Source: Prevotella sp. (lineage in GTDB: Bacteria > Bacteroidota > Bacteroidia > Bacteroidales > Bacteroidaceae). From it: a stretch of DNA of 5,981 bases. This document shows positions 1 through 5,967 of this stretch, one piece after another. The notes beneath the pieces are model-generated. The model was not told where the DNA came from. It was given only the letters and a program-made list of their open reading frames with translations, and made no database searches. Both the position numbers and the translations under genes were made by a program. The stretch covers positions 1-5,981 of the forward strand of contig JAILAA010000088.1 of NCBI GenBank assembly GCA_024681875.1, in the 5' to 3' direction. Position 1 is the first letter of the stretch, and each line of letters opens with the position of its first letter.

Positions 1-1
1 T

Positions 2-1180
2 ATTGCGCCGCCAACGGTCTATCTGTGGGCGAGCTATCCGGGTGCGAGTGCCGAGACGGTGCAGAAGAGTGTGGTGGCACCGTTGGAACAGGCCATCAAC
101 GGCGTGGATAACATGATGTATATGACCTCGTCGGCATCGAATGGTTCGGCCTCCATCAGCATCTACTTCAAGCAGGGTACCAATGCCGACATGGCGGCGG
201 TGAACGTGCAGAACCGTGTGGTGCAGGCGCAGGCACAGTTGCCTGCCGAGGTGCTGAAGATGGGTGTGGCTGTAGAGAAACAACAGCCGGGCCAGTTGCG
301 CATCCTCGCACTGGAGAGCCCCGGCGGCACCTACGACGAGAACTTCCTGAGCAACTACTTCTATAACAACCTGCGCCCCGCCATCCTGCGCATCCAGGGC
401 GTGGGCAAGTGCGAGGTGTGGGGCGGACAGTATGCCCTGCGCATCTGGCTGCGGCCTGAGTCGATGGCACGCTACGGCATCGTGCCCAGCGACATAACCA
501 CTCTTTTGGAGGAACAGAACGTGGAGGCGAGCATCGGCTCCATCGGCGAGAACACCTCCGGCACCTTCCAATATACCTTGCGCTACACGGGTCGCAAGCA
601 GGACGTCAGAGAGTTTGAGAACCTCATTCTGCGCTCCAATCGGACGGGCGAGGAACTGCGTCTGAAGGATGTGGCCGACCTCGAACTGGGACAGAGCGAC
701 TATGCCTACTCGAACCGCATCAACGGTCATCCGGGCGTGATGGGCAGTGTCAGTCAGGTGGCTGGCTCCAACGCTACACGCATCAATCAGGACATCGATA
801 AATTAATAGAAGAGGTGGAACAGACGATGCCCAAGGACATCCGTATCGTGACGTTCGACAACACCAACGACTTCCTCTTCGCCTCCATCCACGAGGTGGT
901 GTTCACCCTCCTGCTGGCCATCGTGCTGGTGCTCATCGTGGTGTATCTCTTTGTGCAGGACTTCCGCGCTACGCTCATTCCCGCTCTCGGCATCATCGTG
1001 TCGCTCATCGGCTCCTTCGCCTTCATGGACGTGGCAGGATTCAGTATCAACATGCTCACGCTCTTTGCCCTGGTGCTGGTCATCGGTACTGTGGTGGACG
1101 ACTCGATTGTGGTGGTCGAGGCGGTACAGGCGCGTTTGCCGGTTACCACTCGGCTTACAAGGCATCGGTCGATGCCATGA
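2..1180 (+). CDS. RND (HAE1/AcrB-type) efflux pump, N-terminal part, 5'-partial and ended by a frameshift
   Basis: This is the N-terminal part of an inner-membrane proton-driven RND pump, the drug-selecting subunit of a tripartite efflux system. The reading frame is open from base 2. Its first residues (IAPPTVYLWASYPGASAET) match AcrB from about residue 38, so the true start lies upstream; the GTG at 59 is internal. The porter-domain signature PLEQAINGVDNMMYMTS follows. Helices 2 to 4 are at about 880-1130 and end in GTVVDDSIVVVEAV. The two aspartates at 1097-1102 correspond to the AcrB proton-relay pair D407/D408. After VQAR (about 1135) the frame yields a non-family tail of about 14 residues and a TGA at 1178-1180. 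The family sequence (AGYHSAYKASVDAM) continues at once in frame 1, so this is one gene broken by a frameshift rather than two designed subunits. Identification as RND is very secure. Substrate specificity cannot be read from the sequence. Confidence 0.95.
   Translation: MAPPTVYLWASYPGASAETVQKSVVAPLEQAINGVDNMMYMTSSASNGSASISIYFKQGTNADMAAVNVQNRVVQAQAQLPAEVLKMGVAVEKQQPGQLRILALESPGGTYDENFLSNYFYNNLRPAILRIQGVGKCEVWGGQYALRIWLRPESMARYGIVPSDITTLLEEQNVEASIGSIGENTSGTFQYTLRYTGRKQDVREFENLILRSNRTGEELRLKDVADLELGQSDYAYSNRINGHPGVMGSVSQVAGSNATRINQDIDKLIEEVEQTMPKDIRIVTFDNTNDFLFASIHEVVFTLLLAIVLVLIVVYLFVQDFRATLIPALGIIVSLIGSFAFMDVAGFSINMLTLFALVLVIGTVVDDSIVVVEAVQARLPVTTRLTRHRSMP
1131..1145 (+). other. Frameshift site splitting the RND pump gene
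   Basis: Frame 2 gives family sequence up to Arg (CGT, 1133-1135). Frame 1 gives it from Phe/Ala-Gly-Tyr (1135-1146). The two overlap on the T-run in CGTTTGCCGG. Family members usually have Phe, one acidic residue, one more residue, then Gly-Tyr here. The lesion is therefore either loss of one T from a T-run, or loss of four bases (TTGA or TGAT) that also removed the acidic codon. Both shift the frame by -1. I see no slippery heptamer and no obvious stimulatory structure, so programmed frameshifting is unlikely. A sequencing or assembly error remains possible for the one-base version. Confidence 0.8.
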
Positions 1181-3051
1181 ACGGTCTCACCTCCGCACTC
1201 TTCACTACTACCCTCGTCTTCATGGTCATCTTCATCCCTGTGTCGTTTGTCAGCGGCACCTCGGGCACTTTCTATAAGCAGTTCGGTCTCACGATGGCCG
1301 TCGCCGTGGGCATCTCGCTGCTCTACGCCCTCACCCTCGCCCCGGCGCTCTGTGCGATGATTCTGAAACCCAGAGATGCTAGTAAAAAGACTTTTTCAAA
1401 GCGTGTTCGGCGCATTTACGACACTGCGTTTCGCGCCCTTTTAAGTCGCTATACCAAGGTGGCGATGCTGCCCATTCGCCGAAAGTGGATAGCGGCGGTT
1501 GGCGTGACGGTGGCAATGGCGATGACGGCATTGCTGCTCAAGACGGTACCTACGGGTTTCGTGCCCGACGAGGACATGGGGTCGCTGATGGTTGACGTGA
1601 GTACGGCGTCGGGCTACACGATGGCGAAGACCGAGGAGGTGACGAACCGGTTGGCCGACCAGATTCAACAAATGCCCGAAGTGGAGAGCGTGGGTACCGT
1701 CGTGGGTATCGGCGGTGCCAACAAGGGCATGGTGCAGGTGCAGCTGCGTCCGTGGAGTCAGCGCACAGGCAGCGACCACACGTCGTGGGCTGTCAGCGAG
1801 CGCATCAACGAGATACTGGCCAATGAGCACGAGGCCGAGAGCTTTGCCATGTCACCGGGCATGATCGATGGCTACGGACGCGGTAGCGGTTTCGAGCTGT
1901 CGGTCACCAACAAGAACGGCCAGGATCTGCGCACGTTCTTCGACGTCACCGAGCGCTTTGTCGAAGCCCTGAATCGCCGTCCGGAGGTCAGCGACGCCTA
2001 CACCGGCTACGCCATCGACTATCCGCAGTATCGCGTCGATGTCGATGCCTCACGTTGCAAGAAACTGGGTGTATCGCCCTCGACGGTGCTCAATGAGATG
2101 GGTGCCTTCCTCGGCAGTAGTTATGTGTCCAACTTCAACAAGTACAACCAAGTGTATCAGGTCACCATGCAACTGCGCCCCGCCGACCGTGCCGATCTCC
2201 ATTCGCTCGACCGTCTCTTTGTGCGCTCCGCAGAGGGGGCTATGCTGCCCGTCAGCCAGTTTGTCACCCTCCACAAGGAATACATGCCGCAGTCGCTGAG
2301 CCGCTTCAACATGATGGGAAGCATCGACATCACGGGCTCTGTGGCGCAGGGCAGCAGCACGGGCGATGCCATCCGTGCCATCCGCGAGGTCGCCCAGAAG
2401 GAACTGCCCGTGGGCTACGGCATCGAGTTCTCAGGCATCACCCGCGAGGAGAGTCAGACGGGCTCCAACGTCATCGTCATCTTCCTCATCTGCGTGTTCT
2501 TTGTCTATCTCATCATGGTGGCGCTCTACGAGAGCCTCTTCATCCCCCTGGCCGTCATCCTCGGCGTGCCCTTCGGACTGATGGGAGCCTTACTCTTCGC
2601 CCAACTCTTCGGCGTAGAGAACAACATCTACCTGCAGGTGGGAATCATCATGCTCATCGGCCTGCTCTGCAAGACCGCCATCCTCCTCACCGAGTATGCC
2701 ACCCAGTGCCGCCATGCCGGCATGTCGCTCAAACAGAGTGCCTTCTTTGCCGCCAAGATGCGTCTGCGCCCCATCCTCATGACCTCGCTCACGATGATTT
2801 TCGGCATGCTGCCCTTGATGTTCGCCACAGGCGCAGGAGCCAATGGTAGCCGCACTGTTGGCGTAGGCACCGTCGGCGGTATGCTCATAGGCACCCTAGG
2901 CCTCCTCTTTGTCGTTCCCGCCCTCTTTGTCATCTTCCAGACGCTACAAGAGCGCTTCAAGCCCATAGAGTTTCACCCCTCCGACGACCCGCTGATCATC
3001 GAGGAGATGAAAAAGATAGAAGAATACACTAATAATAAGAATAAGGTATGA
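1177..3051 (+). CDS. RND (HAE1/AcrB-type) efflux pump, C-terminal part after frameshift
   Basis: This is the remainder of the same pump in frame 1. The family sequence actually begins before this ATG, at about 1135, so 1177 is a convenience start, although its ATGA overlap with the upstream TGA could allow reinitiation. It opens in transmembrane helix 5 (SALFTTTLVFMVIFIPVSF) and runs through helix 6 (FGLTMAVAVGISLLYAL, ALCAMILKP). The second periplasmic half spans about 1540-2460, starting GFVPDEDMGSLMV and including a Gly-rich loop and the DYPQYRVDVD strand. Helices 8-12 span about 2460-2950. The helix-10 lysine is at 2671-2673 (GLLCKTAILLTEYA), the counterpart of AcrB K940, so both halves of the proton relay survive. 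It is 624 residues, open to a natural C-terminus with a charged tail, and has no further lesion. It overlaps the outer-membrane factor by 4 bp. Joined to the first part plus the missing N-terminus, the protein would be about 1,050 residues, normal for the family. Confidence 0.95.
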   Translation: MNGLTSALFTTTLVFMVIFIPVSFVSGTSGTFYKQFGLTMAVAVGISLLYALTLAPALCAMILKPRDASKKTFSKRVRRIYDTAFRALLSRYTKVAMLPIRRKWIAAVGVTVAMAMTALLLKTVPTGFVPDEDMGSLMVDVSTASGYTMAKTEEVTNRLADQIQQMPEVESVGTVVGIGGANKGMVQVQLRPWSQRTGSDHTSWAVSERINEILANEHEAESFAMSPGMIDGYGRGSGFELSVTNKNGQDLRTFFDVTERFVEALNRRPEVSDAYTGYAIDYPQYRVDVDASRCKKLGVSPSTVLNEMGAFLGSSYVSNFNKYNQVYQVTMQLRPADRADLHSLDRLFVRSAEGAMLPVSQFVTLHKEYMPQSLSRFNMMGSIDITGSVAQGSSTGDAIRAIREVAQKELPVGYGIEFSGITREESQTGSNVIVIFLICVFFVYLIMVALYESLFIPLAVILGVPFGLMGALLFAQLFGVENNIYLQVGIIMLIGLLCKTAILLTEYATQCRHAGMSLKQSAFFAAKMRLRPILMTSLTMIFGMLPLMFATGAGANGSRTVGVGTVGGMLIGTLGLLFVVPALFVIFQTLQERFKPIEFHPSDDPLIIEEMKKIEEYTNNKNKV

Positions 3052-4346
3052 TGGTAAATAGAAAGATATCGCTGGCGGCCCTGTGGCTATGTTGTATCAT
3101 TTCAGCCTCGGCACAGACGGTGGACAGCATCGGATGGCGCAGTGTGTTCACGGACCCGCAGCTGGTAAGTCTGATAGAGACGGCACTGGAGGGGAACGCA
3201 GACCTACAGACGGCGAACCTGAACGTGGTGCAGGCGGAGGCACAACTGAAGGCGGCAAGGCTGGCATTGCTGCCATCGCTAACGGTAGGTGCTGAAGGCA
3301 ACCTGCAAAGTACAAAAGGGCAGCCAACGCATAAGACGTACAACATCCCCGTGACGATGCAGTGGGAGGTGGATCTGGCAGGACGGCTGCGCGGCGAGAA
3401 GCGGGCGGCAGTGGCCAGCTATTGGAGCACGGCAGAGACGGAACGGGCAGTAATGCTGCAACTGATAGCGGCGGTGGCCACGCACTACTACCAGTTGGTG
3501 ATGATGGACGAGCAGCTCGACGTGATGCGAGAGAATATCAGTAACGCACAGCACACAGTGGAGGTGATGCAGGCGCTGAAAGAGGTGGGCATGCAAAACG
3601 AGGCGGCGGTGAGTGCGGCACGAGCCACATGGCTGAACGTCGCGACGCAGGAGAAGATGCTGCTACAACAGATACAGGCTACAGAGAATCTGATACGAGT
3701 GCTGGTAGGTCAACAATTGGAGAACGTCGGGCGTACAGGCTTTGGAAATGCGGATGTATCAATGAACGACAGCGCAACGTATCAATTGGAAACACTCGCC
3801 AACCGTCCCGACGTGAAGGAAGCAGAATATGCCCTGAAAGCACAGACAGCACAGGTGGACGTGGCGCGAGCAGCGTTCTATCCGCAATTGACCATCTCGG
3901 CATCACTGGGATGGACAAATCATTTGGGTGAAGTGGTAAACCCTGGTCAGATACTGCTATCAGCCATCGGCTCGCTAGTGCAGCCACTTTTCAACAAGGG
4001 ACAGAACCGCGCCAACCTGTGCATCGCCAAAACCCGACAGGAGCAGGCACTGGTGGCCTTCAACCAGGCGCTGCTGGTGGCTGGGACGGAGTTGAGCGAC
4101 GCCCTGACGGCCTGCCGACTGAGCAGCGAACGACTGGCATTACGCCAGCAAGAAGTAGCCGCAGCAGAAAAAGCTTATGAGGTGAGCAAAGAGGTGATGC
4201 AGAACAGCTCGGCGACCTATCTCGAAGTGCTCACTGCCCAGCAGTCACTCCTGCAGTCGCGCCTCTCATTGACCACCGACCGCTTTGACTTGGTGCAAGG
4301 AAAAATCAACCTGTTTAAAGCTTTAGGCGGAAACATAGAAAACTAA
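3048..4346 (+). CDS. Outer-membrane efflux channel, NodT/OprM (TolC-like) family
   Basis: This is the outer-membrane factor of the tripartite pump. It forms a trimeric beta-barrel plus periplasmic alpha-helical tunnel that docks to the adaptor and RND pump. It is 432 residues, a little short of the usual 440-490 but apparently complete. A signal peptide is clear: a basic start (NRK), a hydrophobic core (ISLAALWLCCIISA) and a likely type I cleavage in SASA-QT near residue 22. The CC pair does not sit in a good lipobox, so I do not call it a lipoprotein. The family's first repeat follows: W30..F..DPQLVSLIETAL..N.DL, then the long helix QAEAQLKAARLALLPSL. The second repeat starts near residue 245 with LANRPDVKEAEYALKAQ and AAFYPQLTISASLGW. 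Another start at 3051 (the second Met) is equally possible. The ATGA overlap with the pump stop indicates translational coupling in one operon. Confidence 0.95.
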   Translation: MMVNRKISLAALWLCCIISASAQTVDSIGWRSVFTDPQLVSLIETALEGNADLQTANLNVVQAEAQLKAARLALLPSLTVGAEGNLQSTKGQPTHKTYNIPVTMQWEVDLAGRLRGEKRAAVASYWSTAETERAVMLQLIAAVATHYYQLVMMDEQLDVMRENISNAQHTVEVMQALKEVGMQNEAAVSAARATWLNVATQEKMLLQQIQATENLIRVLVGQQLENVGRTGFGNADVSMNDSATYQLETLANRPDVKEAEYALKAQTAQVDVARAAFYPQLTISASLGWTNHLGEVVNPGQILLSAIGSLVQPLFNKGQNRANLCIAKTRQEQALVAFNQALLVAGTELSDALTACRLSSERLALRQQEVAAAEKAYEVSKEVMQNSSATYLEVLTAQQSLLQSRLSLTTDRFDLVQGKINLFKALGGNIEN

Positions 4347-4369
4347 ACTAAATTTAAACATAAAGAGAG

Positions 4370-4624
4370 ATGAAAAGATTGTTATCATGGGTTATCGTTA
4401 CGCTGCTGTCGAGTGTCGGCATGTTCGGCCATTCGGGTGATGAAGAGGTGTGGAAGCCGGGAGTAAAAGAAATGCTTGACGATATGCACAAACGGAAAAT
4501 TGACATGGCAGATGAAATCTATGTTATTAACGTGGGTGGATATATCGGCGAAAGTACCAAGAGCGAAATTGCCTATGCTGAGAAAACAGGAAAGATAGTA
4601 AACTATCTGGAACCAATAGTATGA
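4370..4624 (+). CDS. Truncated nucleoside 2-deoxyribosyltransferase-like protein behind a hydrophobic leader
   Basis: An 84-residue ORF. From about Val16 (VGMFGHSGDEEVW) to the end it resembles the C-terminal part of small nucleoside 2-deoxyribosyltransferase-like/Rossmann-type proteins. These carry the stretches MLDDMHKRKIDMADEIYVIN and GGYIGESTKSEIAYAEKTGK and end in YLEP. In that family an N-terminal section of roughly 50-60 residues with the first strand and a nucleotide-binding Gly/Ser loop precedes this part; it is absent here. In its place is MKRLLSWVIVTLLSS, a basic plus hydrophobic segment like a signal peptide or membrane anchor. The seam lies near 4405-4420. The leader resembles that of the next gene (MKxLLSxV...LLxSV). 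An enzyme without its nucleotide-binding half is unlikely to be active. The ORF starts 23 bases after the efflux channel with AAAGAGAG just before the ATG, and ends in an ATGA overlap with the next gene. The family call is from memory of the motif and moderately sure. Confidence 0.6.
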   Translation: MKRLLSWVIVTLLSSVGMFGHSGDEEVWKPGVKEMLDDMHKRKIDMADEIYVINVGGYIGESTKSEIAYAEKTGKIVNYLEPIV

Positions 4625-4976
4625 AGAAACAGTTATTATCCATTGTCTTGCTGTAATCTGTAGCCAATCTTCATGCACAGAGTATCAGCCATATCGAGAC
4701 AACGAAGAAGTTGTACTATTTTTATGATCAGGACGGCAAAAAGAGTAGCACCATCGAAGAGCTACAGGGGTTCAGTTCCACGTTCTTTGTGGTCAAGAGC
4801 AGTGCGTGGGACTATATCTATGATGCCAATGGGTAAAAGACAAAGACCTTAGTGAATCATCTGTTTGAAAGGTACTGTCTGTTAGCGGCAATACCTTCAC
4901 CAGTCTAGTAGGCTCCTGGATGTATATTTGAAGCAAGGAAGGTAATAAAATAAGTACGAAAGCTGTAACACGATGA
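4621..4976 (+). pseudogene. Dead secreted protein with three tyrosine/glycine-lysine repeats
   Basis: Read from ATG 4621 it gives a signal peptide (MKKQLLSIVLL, stop, SVANLHAQS) and then a mature region of three similar units. The first is LYYFYDQDGKKSSTI, the second DYIYDANG-stop-KTKTL, and the third WMYI-stop-SKEGNKISTK; they are spaced about 32-36 residues apart. There are four lesions: TAA 4654-4656 in the signal peptide, TAA 4834-4836 at a GKK lysine, loss of one base in the A-run near 4868-4870, and TGA 4929-4931. After the frameshift the frame-3 reading (KVLSVSGNTFTS, LVGSWMYI) restores the pattern to a final TGA at 4974-4976. The pattern resembles small secreted hypothetical proteins of Prevotella and Bacteroides. 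Their function is unknown to me. The conserved aromatic/glycine repeats suggest a beta-strand repeat fold (inference). Four lesions make it clearly non-functional. Confidence 0.75.
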
Positions 4977-5209
4977 ACAAGCAAGAACGTATAGAGAGAA
5001 TAAACAAAGTCCTCAAAGATTACTTCACAAATAATCCTGGGGCAAGTGTTGTCCCAGCAAAGGATTTCATGCCATTGTTTATAGAAGCTGGGATATTCAA
5101 TAAAGACGAAAAGAATGGTTTGCCCAATGAAAACCGTATCAATGAAACCCGTAGTACAAAAACCTCGAAAGGATGGTTTCTGGGCAGTGTACATCCGATT
5201 CACGTTTGA
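4973..5209 (+). CDS. Small conserved hypothetical protein, N-terminal 51 codons only, truncated by integrase sequence
   Basis: The first 51 residues look like a genuine protein: basic and helical (MNKQERIERINKVLKDYF), then TNNPGASVVPAKDFMPLF and IEAGIFNKDEKNGLP. They resemble a small Bacteroidales hypothetical protein of about 80-90 residues that I recognise only by sequence style. The amphipathic helices and mobile-element surroundings would fit a small DNA-associated accessory protein, but that is inference. From Asn52 (5126 on), the ORF is simply the integrase gene read in the wrong frame, so the last 27 residues (to HPIHV) are not native. The native part stops one base before the integrase ATG at 5127. 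The start overlaps the last codons of the upstream pseudogene (CGATGA). It is probably a broken gene, though it could still be translated. Confidence 0.5.
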   Translation: MNKQERIERINKVLKDYFTNNPGASVVPAKDFMPLFIEAGIFNKDEKNGLPNENRINETRSTKTSKGWFLGSVHPIHV

Positions 5210-5291
5210 TGGCCAGTGTCAATTTTGGAAAACCTCAAAGGTCGTCCCGTCACAAAATGTAAAGTCAAAATCCGAGATTACAGATTCCTAT

Positions 5292-5441
5292 GTTCTGAGT
5301 TCTTGCAGTTCGTTAATTCTCCAATGGATGGAAAAACTCAATCATATAGATTATTCCATGTGGAGTCTAAAGGACATTGTCGAGTATGTTACCACAACTG
5401 AATCTCAAGTTTCTTTCAGCAGTTATGCACGCACTTACATT
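5292..5441 (+). repeat. Integrase core-binding segment, copy 1
   Basis: Codons 56-105 of the integrase fragment, from VLSSCSSLI to SSYARTYI. It aligns without any gap to the second segment at 5496-5645, exactly 68 codons (204 bases) downstream in the same frame, with about 20 of 50 residues identical by my hand count. Confidence 0.75.
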
Positions 5442-5495
5442 GAAAAGATAGATAAACCGAGAACAGCCAAAAACTACGCCCTTATAGCTCCTTTC

Positions 5496-5645
5496 GTTAT
5501 GCAGCAAGTATCAAATTTGATTAGCAGTTATTACTCTATGCTCAACAAGATTGATACTTCAAGCTGAACAGATTCTGAGGTTGTAGCCTACTTGACGACC
5601 TCTACAGAAGATATGTCATTTTCTGATTATGCTAGAAATCATATC
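5496..5645 (+). repeat. Integrase core-binding segment, copy 2
   Basis: Homologous to 5292-5441: VMQQVSNLI, LNKIDTSS, TGA at the Trp position, VVAYLTT, SFSDYARNHI. At about 40% residue identity, the copies are diverged paralogues from two different integrases, not a recent tandem duplication. Confidence 0.75.
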
Positions 5646-5672
5646 AAGAGACTTATCAGTAGAGACACCTAA

Positions 5673-5878
5673 CATGATTTTAAACTGTTTCATGATGTGA
5701 TGCTGTTTGTTTTAGTTTGTTACATACTCAAAATTTTATTTTCTACAATGTTAAGCAAAAAAAATGCCAACATCACGTTCTGGGAAGCCGAAGAAAGCGC
5801 CCGATTATTTTCTGGTTGGACGAATAGAACAGATTTATCATTAAACCCAAATCGGTCGTTAGGCCAGGCTTTGATCCA
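5673..5878. other. AT-rich stretch without a convincing intact gene
   Basis: The stretch between the integrase remnant and the inverted repeat has no intact gene that I can support. It contains an eight-A run (5757-5764). A GTG-initiated open frame at 5697-5885 has a hydrophobic then mixed composition and does not resemble a family I know. The better-looking protein sequence is the frame-1 stretch from ATG 5764, described separately. No RNA gene is visible. Confidence 0.5.
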
Positions 5879-5885
5879 TTTCTAA
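5764..5885 (+). pseudogene. Possible frameshifted remnant of a small basic protein
   Basis: From ATG 5764 the frame-1 reading is MPTSRSGKPKKAPDYFLVGR followed by IEQIYH and a TAA at 5842. The frame-3 reading takes over directly with LNPNRSLGQALIHF and a TAA at 5883-5885. Restoring a single T (CATTAAAC to CATTTAAAC, near 5839-5843) would give one continuous protein of about 41 residues. The helix followed by NP.RSLGQ resembles a motif in several small bacterial proteins, but I cannot name the family. This is low-confidence: such a short stretch can look protein-like by chance. Confidence 0.25.
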
Positions 5886-5901
5886 TGGTCGCCATTAGAA
5901 A
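5879..5901. repeat. Perfect 10-bp inverted repeat with 3-base spacer
   Basis: TTTCTAATGG (5879-5888), spacer TCG, CCATTAGAAA (5892-5901). The arms are exact reverse complements. No T-run follows on either strand, so an intrinsic terminator is unlikely. The repeat ends 12 bases before the -33 element of the predicted promoter, so a regulator-binding site or the end or scar of a mobile element are the more natural readings. Both are inference. Confidence 0.6.
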
Positions 5902-5913
5902 GTCGTCTTCGTA

Positions 5914-5945
5914 TTTGGTTGTTTTTCAATAATTTATTAACTTTG
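5914..5945 (+). promoter_or_regulatory. Bacteroidetes-type promoter (TTTG / TAnnTTTG)
   Basis: TTTG at 5914-5917 and TAACTTTG at 5938-5945, separated by 20 bases. This matches the Bacteroidetes primary sigma-factor consensus (-33 TTTG, about 19 bases, -7 TAnnTTTG). Transcription would begin a few bases after 5945, leaving a short leader before the ATG at 5968 or 5971. It faces right and so serves the gene leaving the window. Confidence 0.7.
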
Positions 5946-5967
5946 CCACGGATTTAGAGTCAATATT

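Larger units (their letters stand above)
5127..5672 (+). pseudogene. Tyrosine recombinase (integrase) remnant: two N-terminal fragments fused in one frame
   Basis: The start at 5127 is chosen because MKTVSMKPVVQKPRKDGFWA with VYIR..F.G..QFWKTSKVV is the arm-type DNA-binding N-terminus of Bacteroidetes integrases; the ATG at 5115 belongs to the preceding gene. The linker and SAM-like core-binding domain follow: YVLSSCSSLILQWMEKLNHI, W79, IVEYV, VSFSSYARTYIEK and RTAKNY to about residue 118. The frame then does not continue into the catalytic domain. It restarts at about residue 122 with a second copy of the region equivalent to residues 54-113 (LNKIDTSS, a TGA at 5565-5567, VVAYLTTS, MSFSDYARNHIKRLI), ending at TAA 5670-5672. 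The TGA sits exactly where copy 1 has Trp79, as expected from a TGG-to-TGA change. No Arg/His/Arg/Tyr catalytic residues remain, so it cannot recombine DNA. Integrases normally lie at the end of a mobile element, so this marks a decayed one. Confidence 0.8.

Noticed and set aside
1131..1145. Programmed ribosomal frameshifting in the pump gene
   Set aside because: There is no slippery heptamer or evident downstream structure, and RND pumps are not known to use it.
168..1165. Antisense open frames inside the pump gene (such as 168-470, 787-1149 and 803-1165)
   Set aside because: Their low-complexity Arg/Ser/Thr- or His/Glu-rich translations are typical of the reverse strand of a GC-rich gene, and the + strand holds clear RND sequence.
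4923..4930. TATATTTG as a -7 promoter element for the ORF at 4973
   Set aside because: It fits TAnnTTTG, but no TTTG lies at the right distance upstream and it falls inside the readable remnant of the secreted protein.
4654..5567. Stop-codon reassignment, since TAA and TGA occur inside otherwise readable genes
   Set aside because: Both TAA and TGA would have to be recoded, yet the efflux genes use TGA and TAA as ordinary ends, and frameshifts are also present. Pseudogene decay explains everything.
5697..5885. GTG-started 62-codon frame as a membrane protein
   Set aside because: The hydrophobic start comes from AT-rich sequence, there is no recognisable family, and the frame-1 reading from 5764 is more protein-like over the same bases.
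5879..5901. Inverted repeat as an intrinsic terminator
   Set aside because: Neither strand has a T-run after the stem.
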